Source: Thermogemmatispora carboxidivorans (GTDB lineage: Bacteria > Chloroflexota > Ktedonobacteria > Ktedonobacterales > Ktedonobacteraceae). Taken from it: a stretch of 64,000 nt of DNA. Below, one piece after another: positions 53,112 to 62,110 of this stretch (position 1 is its first letter; each line of letters begins with the position of its first letter). The stretch covers positions 2,542,001-2,606,000 of the forward strand of contig NZ_JNIM01000001.1 of the NCBI RefSeq assembly GCF_000702505.1. The letters are read 5' to 3'. The notes under the pieces were generated by a model that saw only the letters and a list, made by a program, of their open reading frames with translations, did not search any database and had not been told where the DNA came from. A program made the translations under genes and the position numbers.

Positions 53112-53346
53112 CACAGAAAACCACCTCCTGCCACCGGCTTCAGAGCGTGCCCGCTCTTTTTCCCGCGCGCTCGGCACAGCGAGTGTCTCCAGGCAGGCTC
53201 ACATTGTCAGGGTATTATAGACCGCGCCCCTGGGAGGATCAAGAGCCAGCCCCGGGCGAGTCCGTCGAGGAAGAGGGGAGACTGCCCACAATTTCCCCGA
53301 CATGATAGAATGTGTAGGATACGGTCCAGGGAAGGCAGAGAGAGGT

Positions 53347-54363
53347 ATGAGCATGTCTCTGATCCAGTACTATCGTGAACACCTGCAACTACGCAACCCG
53401 GTGCTGATCGCCGCCTTAGCCGGCTGGAACGACGCCGCCGACTCAGCCACTACTGCCATCAAATTCCTGATAGATCGCTGGAAGCCCGTGAAGATTGCCG
53501 AAATTGACAGCGAAGACTTCTACGTCTTCACTGAGACGCGGCCTATCGTGCGCATTGTCGACGGCACGCAGCGTTCCCTGATTTGGCCCGTCAACCAGTT
53601 CTCCGCCCACGGCCTTCCCGAGCAAGAGCGCGACATCATCCTCTACCTGGGGGTAGAGCCGCAGCTCAAGTGGCGCACCTTCAGCGAGTGCTTTCTCGAG
53701 ATCTGTCGTCACTTCCACGTCTCGGAGGTCATTCTGCTGGGGGCCATGTTGGCGGACATCCCCCATTCGCTGGCAGTTCCTATTACTGGCACCTCGTCGA
53801 CGCCCGAGCTTCAGGAGCGGCTACGCGAGCTGGACATTCACAACTCTGGCTACGAGGGCCCCACCGGCATGATCGGCGTGTTGCAGGACGCTTGCCGCCG
53901 CGCGAGCATCCCAGCAGCCAGTCTCTGGGCGGCAGCGCCCCACTACCTGGCCGCCACCCCGAACATCAAGGTGACGGCGGCCCTCTTAACCTATGTCAAC
54001 AGCCTCCTCTCCCTCGACCTCGACCTCAACGAGATCCAGGCGGACGCCGTCCGCTTCGAGGAGCAAATTACCGCGCTGGTAGCCCGTGATCCCGAAGCCA
54101 GCGCCTACGTCCGCCGTCTGGAAGAACAGATCCATGCCCTGGCAGACGAGGAGGATGAGGACGACGAGGATGATCCAGAGGACGAGGAGGAGCCACCCAC
54201 GGTAGAGACATCCCGCGGCCTGGCCACCGACCTCGACCATCCCGCCGGCACTGGCCCCCTGCCGAGCGCGGATGTGCTCATTCGCAGCGTTGAGGAGCTG
54301 CTGCGGCGTGAGCGCGAACAGGGGCCACCCACCGATACCGACGATTCCAAGGACGAGGGTTGA
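53347..54363 (+). CDS. PAC2-family protein with acidic insert
   Basis: 338 residues. LRNPVLIAALAGWNDAADSATTAIKFLIDRW is the characteristic PAC2 opening; HVSEVILLGAMLADIPHS and GYEGPTGMIGVLQDACRRASIPAASLWAAAPHYLAATPN are further family segments. PAC2 proteins include the eukaryotic and archaeal proteasome-assembly chaperones, and in bacteria are found in proteasome-bearing and related lineages. A DEEDEDDEDDPEDEEE stretch near residue 262 separates the fold from a helical C-terminus. The TGA stop abuts the next ATG. Starts at 53347 and 53353 are equally possible. Confidence 0.85.
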   Translation: MSMSLIQYYREHLQLRNPVLIAALAGWNDAADSATTAIKFLIDRWKPVKIAEIDSEDFYVFTETRPIVRIVDGTQRSLIWPVNQFSAHGLPEQERDIILYLGVEPQLKWRTFSECFLEICRHFHVSEVILLGAMLADIPHSLAVPITGTSSTPELQERLRELDIHNSGYEGPTGMIGVLQDACRRASIPAASLWAAAPHYLAATPNIKVTAALLTYVNSLLSLDLDLNEIQADAVRFEEQITALVARDPEASAYVRRLEEQIHALADEEDEDDEDDPEDEEEPPTVETSRGLATDLDHPAGTGPLPSADVLIRSVEELLRREREQGPPTDTDDSKDEG

Positions 54364-55824
54364 ATGAGCAACCGGCTGTATACGCTTGAGGAAGTGCTGC
54401 ACCCGCGCTCTGTCGCCATCATCGGCGCATCGCGCGCCCCCCAGAAGTGGGGACACGTTGCCGCTCGCCAGCTATTGGCGAGCTTTCCGGGCGAGGTCTA
54501 TCTGGTCACGCCCAGCGCCCCCGAGATCCTTGGCCAGCGCACCTACCCCAGCCTGCGCGCTGTGCCCGAACCTGTCGATCTGGCCATCATTACGACTGCC
54601 TTCCAGCATGTGCCTGCCGCCGTCGACGATTGCATCGCTCACGGGGTCAAAGGCATCGTGATCGTCACCGCCGGCTTCAGCGAGACCGGCCCCGAGGGCC
54701 GCGCCCTCGAAATGGAGCTGGTCACTCGCTGCCACGAGCACGGCATCCGTATCCTGGGCAGCAACTGTATGGGGGTCTATGTACGGCGCGCCCGGCTCAA
54801 TGCCCTGGGCATGGCCTTCCCCCTGCCAGAGGGACCGATCGGCCTGGTCTCCCAAAGCGGCAACCTTGGGATGTATCTCTACGCCCAGGCCCAGCTCGAC
54901 GGCCTGGGCTTCACAACCTTCCTCAGCATGGGGAATGGCGCCGATGTACGCTTCCCCGAGTACCTGCAGTACCTGGCCAACGACCCCGAGACCAGGGTGA
55001 TCGCTGGCTACGTTGAAGCCATCGACGAAGAGACGCTCCAACAGGTGACCCGCCAGCTCTATCGCCAGGGATGCTATAAACCAGTGGTCATCTTGCTGAG
55101 CGGAGCCACCGAGGTCGGGGTGCGCGCCGCTCTGGCTCACACCGGTAGCCTGGCAACGGTGCGCCCCGACCATGATACAGCCTTACTCGGCAGCGGCGTG
55201 GTGCGCGTCATTCGCTCGGATGAGCTGTATCCGGTGGCACGCGCCCTGGCACTCCAGCCACCGACGCCCGGCGGCGGACGGCGCATCGCCATCGTGGGCG
55301 ACGGCGGCGGCAGTGTGGTAGCCTCTGGCGATGCCGCTTTGCGCTGTGGCCTGGAGGTGCCTCTCCTCAAGGAGGAGACGCAGCAGCAGCTGCGCGCCCT
55401 GATGCCCGCCCGGGCCACTGCCACCAATCCGATCGATGTCGCCGGCGCCGCCGACGAGGACCCGCTGGCTTTCGCTCGCCTGAGCGAGATCTGCCTGGCT
55501 GATCCCGCTGTTGATGGCGTCATTATTACGGGCCTCTTCGGCGGCTACCGCTGGTTGCTCTCAGAGGCTTTCGGGACCCGCGAGGAGGAGGCCGCTCGCG
55601 AGCTGGGTCGCCTCGTGCGCCAGTACGCCAAGCCGGTCCTGGTCCAAACGATCTACGCTCGCTACGATAAGGAGATCCCAGCTCTCCAGCTCCTACGCGA
55701 GGAGGGCATTCCTTACTACGAGTCGATTGAGATCACCTGTCGCGCTATGGCAGCTCTCGCCGAAATCGGCGAGTTCCTGACGCATATGGCCACCAGTCCC
55801 GCCAACCAGCAGCCTGAAAGGTGA
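54364..55824 (+). CDS. ADP-forming acyl-CoA synthetase alpha-subunit-like protein
   Basis: 486 residues. An N-terminal CoA-binding domain (VAIIGASRAPQKWGHVAARQL) is followed by two succinyl-CoA-ligase-like domains with GSNCMGVY, LVSQSGNLGMYLYAQA and RAALAHTGSLA, the last holding the phospho-histidine (H259). The length matches the separate alpha subunit of archaeal acetyl-CoA synthetase (ADP-forming). There is no ATP-grasp beta domain in this protein or next to it, so it either pairs with a distant beta subunit or acts as a CoA-dependent regulator. It begins immediately after the PAC2 stop, indicating tight coupling. Confidence 0.87.
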   Translation: MSNRLYTLEEVLHPRSVAIIGASRAPQKWGHVAARQLLASFPGEVYLVTPSAPEILGQRTYPSLRAVPEPVDLAIITTAFQHVPAAVDDCIAHGVKGIVIVTAGFSETGPEGRALEMELVTRCHEHGIRILGSNCMGVYVRRARLNALGMAFPLPEGPIGLVSQSGNLGMYLYAQAQLDGLGFTTFLSMGNGADVRFPEYLQYLANDPETRVIAGYVEAIDEETLQQVTRQLYRQGCYKPVVILLSGATEVGVRAALAHTGSLATVRPDHDTALLGSGVVRVIRSDELYPVARALALQPPTPGGGRRIAIVGDGGGSVVASGDAALRCGLEVPLLKEETQQQLRALMPARATATNPIDVAGAADEDPLAFARLSEICLADPAVDGVIITGLFGGYRWLLSEAFGTREEEAARELGRLVRQYAKPVLVQTIYARYDKEIPALQLLREEGIPYYESIEITCRAMAALAEIGEFLTHMATSPANQQPER

Positions 55825-55956
55825 CGAGGCCGAGGAAGGTCGAGCCAGGCCGATCAGACGACCGCTCCGTCCAGCAGGATCTGACCCCCGCAGACGGCGC
55901 GGAGATTGTCCTCGCTCGACCTCCACTCGCCCCCGCCGCTTAGTCAGGCATCTGAC

Positions 55957-56952
55957 TCAGTCAGCGCGCTCGACAAAGAAGCCCGGCAGGCGCTGGCTGA
56001 TCTCCCAGGCTTCCCGAACAAGGCGCTCGATCAGTTCCTGAGCCGTCGGAATATCATGGATGAGGCCCACCACCTGCCCAGCCCATACAAAGCCTTCATC
56101 GAGCACTCCCTCCAGAGCCGCTCGCTTGTTGACAGATCCGCTGATGAGGGGCAGCAATCGGCGCAAGCGCTCATCAGCAGGCACCTGCTCACGCTCCAGC
56201 TCTTCTTCAACCCGGCGGATGCGCTCGGCTACCGGCCCTTTGAGCACGCGCGCCGGGCGCCCGATACTGCGCTCGATGATCATGGTATCTGTCTCTTGGG
56301 CTTCGAGCAGCGCCTGCTGATAGTGCGGGTGAGCGTTGCTCTCTCGCACAGCTACAAAGCGCGTGCCCAGCTCAATGCCCTCAGCTCCCAGGGCTAACGC
56401 CGCAGCAAGACCTCGCCCGTCGGCAACGCCACCACTGGCCAGGACGGGGATCTTGACGGCCTCGACTACGCGCGGCGTCAGGACCAGTGTCCCAATATCG
56501 TCGCGCCCGAGGTGCCCCCCACCTTCAAAGCCAACAGCGATGATGGCATCAGCTCCCAGGGCCTCCGCTTTGCGCGCGGCCCGCACACCTGCGACAAGCA
56601 CCATCGTGTGCACCTTTACACCGCTCGCTTGAATGCGCTTGAGTAGCGGCTCGGGATTACCACCGGTGATGCTGATGACCGCCGGCTCTTCGCTGAGAGC
56701 AGCATCGAGAAATGGCTCAAGGGGAATATGCCCGATGGGGAAGTTGACCCCGAATGGTTTGTCGGTCAGCCGCTTCGCTTTTCGGATCTCGGCCTGCAGT
56801 TCGTCAGGCGTGGCAAAACAGGCACAGCCGATCTGCCCAAGGCCACCGGCATTGGAGACCGCTGCCGCCAGTTCGGCAAAGGAGAGATGGGACAGCCCTC
56901 CCTGGACAATGGGATAGCGAATGCCGACGAGTTCGGTAAAGCGCGTCTGCAT
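55957..56952 (-). CDS. Nitronate monooxygenase/enoyl-ACP reductase II-like flavoprotein
   Basis: About 332 residues of TIM-barrel FMN protein. IRYPIVQGGLSHLSFAELAAAVSNAGGLGQIG, FGVNFPIGHI, DAIIAVGFEGGGHLGR, IPVLASGGVADGRGLAAALALGAEGIELGTRFVAVRES are the FMN-binding and catalytic segments of the NMO/FabK family. The His in GGHLG is the catalytic base in class I nitronate monooxygenases. The start is uncertain: ATG at 56952 or TTG at 56973. Confidence 0.87.
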   Translation of the reverse strand: MQTRFTELVGIRYPIVQGGLSHLSFAELAAAVSNAGGLGQIGCACFATPDELQAEIRKAKRLTDKPFGVNFPIGHIPLEPFLDAALSEEPAVISITGGNPEPLLKRIQASGVKVHTMVLVAGVRAARKAEALGADAIIAVGFEGGGHLGRDDIGTLVLTPRVVEAVKIPVLASGGVADGRGLAAALALGAEGIELGTRFVAVRESNAHPHYQQALLEAQETDTMIIERSIGRPARVLKGPVAERIRRVEEELEREQVPADERLRRLLPLISGSVNKRAALEGVLDEGFVWAGQVVGLIHDIPTAQELIERLVREAWEISQRLPGFFVERAD

Positions 56953-57125
56953 GCGCTCAGGTAGCGATGTCAAGTGCGTTCCCGCCTTTCGCCGACCGGG
57001 TTCACAATGGATGCGACAGGTTCTTCTTCGCTTCCTGCCTTCGTTGGCCGGCAGACGATATTATACCATCGACGCCGCTCGCTCTCTCCTTCCCTCGCGC
57101 CATTCTTCACCGGTCAATCGTTCCA

Positions 57126-57148
57126 ATTGTATGACTGCCACATACAAT
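57126..57148. repeat. Inverted repeat upstream of the MocR-type gene
   Basis: ATTGTATG-N7-CATACAAT: perfect eight-base arms. Its right arm is one of three TACAATC copies in this region (57143, 57195, 57275), suggesting a regulator binding site between the divergent genes. Confidence 0.65.
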
Positions 57149-57239
57149 CACTTGAAGTGGCCTGCTGCTCATCATCTGATGATGGTCATCTGTGTACAAT
57201 CTCTCCTTTGCGTAAGGGAGAGAGCGGCAAACTGCTGAA

Positions 57240-57282
57240 TTGACAACGATTGTGGATTCGCATATACTAGGCTATACAATCT
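57240..57282 (+). promoter_or_regulatory. Promoter of the MocR-type regulator with TACAATCT repeat at the start site
   Basis: TTGACA (57240-57245), a 17-base spacer and TATACT (57263-57268) form a near-consensus promoter. A TACAATCT copy (57275-57282) lies at the predicted transcription start and another (57195-57202) 38 bases upstream of the -35. MocR proteins commonly bind direct repeats and control their own genes. Confidence 0.75.
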
Positions 57283-57371
57283 TTAAAGGCTCCAAATGGC
57301 GAAATGAACCCCATCTGTAACCTATAGTATTTCCCATGAGATAGCAGGTAGGACGAAGCCAGGCAGGGACT

Positions 57372-59012
57372 ATGAGTATCACTTTTTCACTGGACAAGAG
57401 CACGCGCACTCTGCTCTATCAGCAGCTTGCCGAACAAATCAAAAGCGCTATTGTGAGGGGAGAGTTAACCGAAGGCATGCAGCTGCCGCCGGTACGTCGC
57501 CTGGCGGCGGAGCTGGGTGTGAGCACGACGACGGTCGCCCAAGCCTACGACCTACTCGCCGGCGAGGGGGTGATCGGCGGTCACGTTGGACGCGGCACCT
57601 ATATTCTTTCTTCCCCGCTGACAGCCCTGGCACGGGCACGCGCCCCTTTCGGGGGGGATTTCCAGGCGAGCAGTTCGTCGCTCTCGACCTGCCAACGGCA
57701 ACGGCTGGACTGGGCCGCAGGCTGGCTCGGGGGATTAGCGCCGCAGGCCAGCCGTGCCGGTCGCTTGCAGTGGCTGACTCAGCGCGCACTGGAGCGCTGG
57801 GGCGATCCCTCAACCCTGCTCAATCTGAGCAGTGGCTACCCCGATGTCAGTCTCTTTCCGATCGAGCGCTGGGAGCGCTCAATGGCACGTGCCGGGCAGC
57901 TTCTGGCCGAGGAGGCGCGGCGGGCGGCCAGCTTACAGGTTTTGCAATATGGTTCGACCCTGGGCGACGAGGCCCTGCGCAGCTACCTGAGCCACTATTT
58001 CGCACGTTTTGGCTTCCAGGCAGAGCCACAGGAGATTTTGCTCACAAGCGGCAATCAGCAAGGCTTGGATCTGGTCGCGCGTGTATTGCTGGCGCCGGGC
58101 GATCCGGTCTTCATCGAAGAACCGGCTTATCTGGCAGCTCTGGATATCTTCGAGCAGCAGCGTGCGGTCTGTCATCCGATCGCGGTCGATGAGGAGGGTC
58201 TGCGTCTCGATCTGCTGGAGCAGGCGCTGGAGGCGCCCGCGGTCCGTCCTCGTCTGCTGTGCATCGTGCCGACAGCTCATTCGCCCACGGGTGCTACTAT
58301 GTCATGCCAGCGTCGCCAGCAGCTGGTCGAGCTGGCCTGTCGCTACAATCTCTTGGTCGTCGAAGATGACTACTGCAGCGAGCTGTTCTACGATGAGTCA
58401 AGATGCGAGCCACTACCGGCCCTGCGGAGTTTCGACCGCGAGGGGCGCGTGATCTATCTGAAGAGCTTCAACAAGTTGCTGTTTCCAACGCTGCGTCTCG
58501 GCTGTATCGTGGCAGCTCCTCCGATCCTGGCGCGCCTGGTCGAGGGCAAGCAGGCGTTCGCGCGTGGCGCTTCGCTGCCTCTGGCTCGTGCTCTTCTGGA
58601 GCACCTGAGCGATCCCGCCTTCGAGGAAGAGCTGAACCTCTCTCGTCAGGAGTATCGGCGGCGCCGCGATACATTGCTGAACCTGTTAGAGGAGGAGCTG
58701 ACCGGGCTTGAGTGCCGCTGGACGGTACCAACGGCAGGCTTCAATCTGCTGCTGGTGCTGCCGTCACAGCTGCAAGAATATGAGGTGATTGAGAAGGCCG
58801 CTGATCGTGGCCTGCTGCTGGCTCCTGGTCAGCTTTTTCGCGTCGAGAACAGCCAGCAACAGCCGCCGAGCGTGCGCCTGACTTTTGCCGATAAGTCGCC
58901 AGAGCAATTGCGCGAGGGGGTCAAGCGCTTATCGTCGACGCTGCGCGCTTTGTTGCATGGGGGGAGTTGCAGCCAGGGCCAGGCCTCGCCCGATCTCTTC
59001 ACCGCTGTCTGA
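57372..59012 (+). CDS. MocR/PdxR-type GntR regulator fused to an aminotransferase domain
   Basis: 546 residues. The N-terminal winged helix is LYQQLAEQIKSAIVRGELTEGMQLPPVRRLAAELGVSTTTVAQAYDLLAGEGVI. A linker of about 80 residues leads to a fold-type I aminotransferase domain with LLTSGNQQGLDLVARVLLAPGDPVFIEEPAY, PTAHSPTG, VVEDDYCSELFYD and the PLP lysine K368 in SFNKLLFPTLRLG. MocR proteins sense PLP, amino acids or related ligands and rarely act as enzymes. No pdxS/pdxT or gab genes are adjacent, so the target is not indicated beyond probable autoregulation. Confidence 0.92.
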   Translation: MSITFSLDKSTRTLLYQQLAEQIKSAIVRGELTEGMQLPPVRRLAAELGVSTTTVAQAYDLLAGEGVIGGHVGRGTYILSSPLTALARARAPFGGDFQASSSSLSTCQRQRLDWAAGWLGGLAPQASRAGRLQWLTQRALERWGDPSTLLNLSSGYPDVSLFPIERWERSMARAGQLLAEEARRAASLQVLQYGSTLGDEALRSYLSHYFARFGFQAEPQEILLTSGNQQGLDLVARVLLAPGDPVFIEEPAYLAALDIFEQQRAVCHPIAVDEEGLRLDLLEQALEAPAVRPRLLCIVPTAHSPTGATMSCQRRQQLVELACRYNLLVVEDDYCSELFYDESRCEPLPALRSFDREGRVIYLKSFNKLLFPTLRLGCIVAAPPILARLVEGKQAFARGASLPLARALLEHLSDPAFEEELNLSRQEYRRRRDTLLNLLEEELTGLECRWTVPTAGFNLLLVLPSQLQEYEVIEKAADRGLLLAPGQLFRVENSQQQPPSVRLTFADKSPEQLREGVKRLSSTLRALLHGGSCSQGQASPDLFTAV

Positions 59013-59139
59013 GGTCTGGAAACCCCGGAGGTGCGAGGCTCCCTGGCTTGTCTCCTCGTGATCCTCATCTCCCCCCTCACGGGCAGCTATCTCGCCACCA
59101 GGTCCGCAATAGAGTAGATCCCACCAGGGGAGGGTAGCA

Positions 59140-59155
59140 CTATCGAGATCGATAG
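59140..59155. repeat. Short inverted repeat in a convergent gap
   Basis: CTATCG-AGAT-CGATAG, perfect six-base arms, in the 222-base gap between the MocR gene and the converging membrane-protein gene. There is no T-tract, so it is a weak terminator candidate at best. Confidence 0.4.
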
Positions 59156-59234
59156 CTTGCTCTTCACCGATCTCTTCAGTGCGCCCTCTCCATGAGCGAT
59201 AGGCGAGCAGAGGCTCGGGGCTGCGATGCTCGCG

Positions 59235-59726
59235 TTATTTCTCGGGTTCAGCTGCCTCTGCCTTGGCCACATCCCAGGCTATGAGAGGAGGATAGAAGAA
59301 GCTCCAGCAGCCCACTAGCCAGCAAACGAGGGTTAGGCCAGTCAACGGCTCGGAGGTGTGGAGGGGCCAGCCGGGGAAGTACCAGCTGATTAAGCCGAGG
59401 CCCAGCAGCAGCCAGGCCAGGAATGCGAGTATAAGCAGACAGAACAGGTCTGCCTTCCTTGGGTCTTTCAGAACGCTCCAGAGATAGAAAAACAGCGCTC
59501 CGATCCAATAAGGTAAGCAGATAATCGCCATCCAGAGCACCATCTCGACCTGCCTACTACGCTGCCAGGCCACAGTAAACGGATTGGAATCTTCCCAGCC
59601 GGGGCTGAGCGCAGATAGCAGCCACTGCGCTAGCGCGAGGGAGATGAACAGCCACAGAAATAGGGCCATAGTGTGCAGCACCGGCTTACATCCATTCCAC
59701 AGAGAGGAGAAAAGCCTTTCGAACAT
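59235..59726 (-). CDS. Membrane protein with four transmembrane helices, unknown function
   Basis: 163 residues. Helices are near residues 19-39, 62-84, 94-114 and 129-150 (for example LHTMALFLWLFISLALAQWLL and LFCLLILAFLAWLLLGLGLISWY). Trp-rich, with no catalytic motif seen. The ribosome binding site (AAAGAG) is weak. No family is recognised. Confidence 0.6.
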   Translation of the reverse strand: MFERLFSSLWNGCKPVLHTMALFLWLFISLALAQWLLSALSPGWEDSNPFTVAWQRSRQVEMVLWMAIICLPYWIGALFFYLWSVLKDPRKADLFCLLILAFLAWLLLGLGLISWYFPGWPLHTSEPLTGLTLVCWLVGCWSFFYPPLIAWDVAKAEAAEPEK

Positions 59727-60510
59727 TTTGCATCTCTTTTCTGCTCGTGGAAGAGGATCACACTACACTGAGGCCCAAGCAAGGGTGCCCTTGAGCAGGA
59801 AACCTGTTTTTCCGCTGCTGGTTCCCATATACAAGAACGCCTTATCTGAGTCTGATTAAAGCCTCTCCGGCAGGTGCAGACTCTCCAAGGACATCCAGGA
59901 TACCGGGCAAAGGTGAGAGGGTAGTCGTCTGCGGCCAGCTAAAGCGTCTGCGAGAAAGGAGCACGTTGAGAGGTTGCTGCGCTCGTCTGGTCGGACCTCA
60001 TCCGCTCAGCCAGGCAGAAAGGGGCGAAAGCAACGTACATGGTTCGGTTCGGAGAAGGTTTTAAGAGAATGACCACCATCAGCTCGTGATCCTGCTCCAA
60101 CTCATCTACCAGTTGACGCAGTTCGTCAAGGACAGCGCGATCAATGGCGTTGAGCTGCTCCGCTCTTCCCCCTGGCTCCGCTTTGACTCCAGTTCCAGTG
60201 AGCGCGGTGGTCTATTGCTGGCTTCTACCTTACCACCGCGCTCCTCTCCTCCTTGTTATGGAGACTGCAGCTCTTTGCGTTTCACACCGTTGCTCGGCTT
60301 CTGCATGCTCCGACTGCATTTACACCAATTGCTGAGCTTGGCGCAGGTTCTGCAGTAATGCTATCCTGGTAGGGCAGAGTAAGAACGGCGAGCAGGAGGA
60401 GCGCTTGCTTCTCAAGGACCAGACAAGCGCCACAGCCTCGCTTTCTCGCTCAGGCTGAAGCTGCAGCACTCCTCTTGCTCTGTCAGGTATTGATGAGGGA
60501 CCAGCAAATC
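59727..60510. other. Long gene-poor region upstream of a methyltransferase gene
   Basis: About 780 bases. On the minus strand between 59941 and 60210 there is a start-less frame with protein-like content, listed as a possible remnant. A plus-strand frame at 60086-60358 overlaps it and looks less like protein. Confidence 0.4.
59941..60210 (-). pseudogene. Possible remnant of an unknown protein gene (no start codon)
   Basis: Reading the minus strand from a stop codon near 60213, the frame stays open for about 88 codons to a TAG at 59941-59943. It encodes an amphipathic helix followed by a hydrophobic strand: AEQLNAIDRAVLDELRQLV, then DELEQDHELMVVILLKPSP and YVAFAPF. There is no ATG, GTG or TTG with a ribosome binding site near the beginning. 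The pattern is more protein-like than the plus-strand frames here, so it may be the 3' end of a gene that lost its 5' part. No family is recognised. Confidence 0.35.
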
Positions 60511-61422
60511 ATGAGCAGTTCAGCGGAGCAATCTGCCGAGCACCAGCCTGAGAGGCCATTTTCTGGGCGTCGGCATACGTATGTGATCGATCCCGAGAAT
60601 CCAGGCGAGTTGGCTCGCCTGACAATGCAGGAGCGCATCATCACCGAGGGCATGGGCGGCCTCTTTCCCGAAGGGCTGACGCTTCCCCCGACGGCCAAGG
60701 TGCTCGACCTGGCCTGCGGCCCAGGTGGCTGGGTCCTGGATCTGGCACGCTCCTATCCCGATGCCGAGGTGATCGGGGTCGATATCAGCCCGGCTGTCGT
60801 AGAGTACGCAACGGCCCAGGCTCAGACACGGCATCTGGCAAATGCCAGTTTCCAGGTCATGGATGTCATGGAGCCGCTGGCCTTCCCAGAGGCGACTTTC
60901 GACCTGGTGAATGGCCGTCTGCTATCCGGCTTCATGCTGCCCCCAGCCTGGCCGCGTCTGGTGACCGAAGGCTATCGCCTGCTGAAGCCAGGTGCAGAGC
61001 TACGCCTGACCGAGGGCGAGCTGTCTCTCACAACCAGCCCGACGCTAAGCGCCTTGCACGAGCTGGGAACGCGCGTTTTGAAGATGGCTGGACGCAGTTT
61101 TTCGCCCGACGGGCGCCACATCGGGATCACCCCCGTCCTTCCGCGCTTACTACGCCAGGCCGGTTTCGAACAGGTAGGCCTCCATGCGAGCGCCATCGAG
61201 TGGTCGATCGATACCCCCGCCTACTATAGCCTCTTTAAAGATTGCCTGATGGGCTTGGAGCTTATTCAACCGTTCTTGCTGGGCGCCGGTTTAATCGAAC
61301 GCGAGGAGCTACAGCGTCAGATCCAACAGGCCCTGGCCGAGATGCAACAAGGCGACTTCTGCGCACTCTGGACCTTGGTAACCGTCTGGGGCCAGAAGCC
61401 AACAGCGCCTTCGCCAGCCTGA
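60511..61422 (+). CDS. Class I SAM-dependent methyltransferase
   Basis: 303 residues. Motif I is VLDLACGPGGWVLDLARSYPDAEVIGVDIS; FPEATFDLVNGRLLSGFMLPPAWPRLVTEGYRLLKPGAELRLTEGE is the post-motif region and has the same layout as in the methyltransferase at 5878, so the two are distant paralogues. The C-terminal helical half ends with a WTLVTVWGQKP strand. The substrate is unknown. The ATG at 60511 has GAGGGA ten bases upstream; 60493 is a second in-frame ATG without a good site. Confidence 0.85.
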   Translation: MSSSAEQSAEHQPERPFSGRRHTYVIDPENPGELARLTMQERIITEGMGGLFPEGLTLPPTAKVLDLACGPGGWVLDLARSYPDAEVIGVDISPAVVEYATAQAQTRHLANASFQVMDVMEPLAFPEATFDLVNGRLLSGFMLPPAWPRLVTEGYRLLKPGAELRLTEGELSLTTSPTLSALHELGTRVLKMAGRSFSPDGRHIGITPVLPRLLRQAGFEQVGLHASAIEWSIDTPAYYSLFKDCLMGLELIQPFLLGAGLIEREELQRQIQQALAEMQQGDFCALWTLVTVWGQKPTAPSPA

Positions 61423-61429
61423 CCTTGTG

Positions 61430-61750
61430 TTAGAGCTGGCCCCCAAGCACCAGCAGGAGCAGAAGGATGCTCAGGAGGAGACCACTGAGCAGCAGGAAGG
61501 CGATGAGTCGGGCCTGACGGCTGGTTTCGTCGACAGCAATGTTGATGGCCAGCAGCAGGCTCTCATCGTTTGTGGTCGGCTGCAGCGGCTCTGCTGAATA
61601 GCCCCCCCTCCCAGCGCTCGCATCGGGGGACCAGCGCCTGAGATGCGGGAGCCGTGGCCGGCCCAGGCCGCAACGCAGGTAGAGATAGCAGAGAACCACC
61701 AGGCCGCCGAGCAATACCATGCAGACGATCAGAATGAGCAAGGGTAGCAT
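61430..61750 (-). CDS. Small membrane protein with two transmembrane helices
   Basis: 106 residues: a helix at residues 2-24 (LPLLILIVCMVLLGGLVVLCYLYL), a basic Pro/Arg-rich middle, and a second helix near the C-terminus (LIAFLLLSGLLLSILLLLLVLGG). AAGGAG lies nine bases before the ATG. It converges on the methyltransferase gene with an eight-base gap. No family is recognised. Confidence 0.65.
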   Translation of the reverse strand: MLPLLILIVCMVLLGGLVVLCYLYLRCGLGRPRLPHLRRWSPDASAGRGGYSAEPLQPTTNDESLLLAINIAVDETSRQARLIAFLLLSGLLLSILLLLLVLGGQL

Positions 61751-62110
61751 AGGGTTTCGCTCCTTCTGTTTTTCACGGCACCTATACTCCTTCTTTTTGT
61801 TACCCCAGGAAAAGCGTTGATCACTTGACCCCACCTCTACTTGTAAGGACGCTGACCGCTGGCTTCCGTGAAAAACAAGCGCTCGGGTCTTCACCCATAT
61901 TCACGAGCTGAGCAGCTTCCACCGAGACAGACCCTTCTCCTCGCTGGCTGGACAGAGAGGCAGGCAGCGAAAGGCAGGCAGAACGGCCAGGTCGGTAGAG
62001 GACCACATGGACCACCTCCACCACACACCACGGCTGAGATTGTGGCCGCCCCGCTGGCTGTGATACAGTACAAGGGCGCCGAGAGAACGTGTTTTGAAAC
62101 GAGGTGTTCT
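61751..62110. other. Divergent region upstream of msrA
   Basis: 360 bases. The msrA frame is open upstream without family similarity. A GTGATACAGT element near 62060 could be a -10 region. Nothing else was recognised. Confidence 0.4.

Larger units (their letters stand above)
56953..57371. other. Divergent control region upstream of the MocR-type regulator
   Basis: About 420 bases, AT-richer than its surroundings, containing a perfect inverted repeat, three TACAATC direct repeats and a consensus promoter, each listed separately. Confidence 0.6.
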
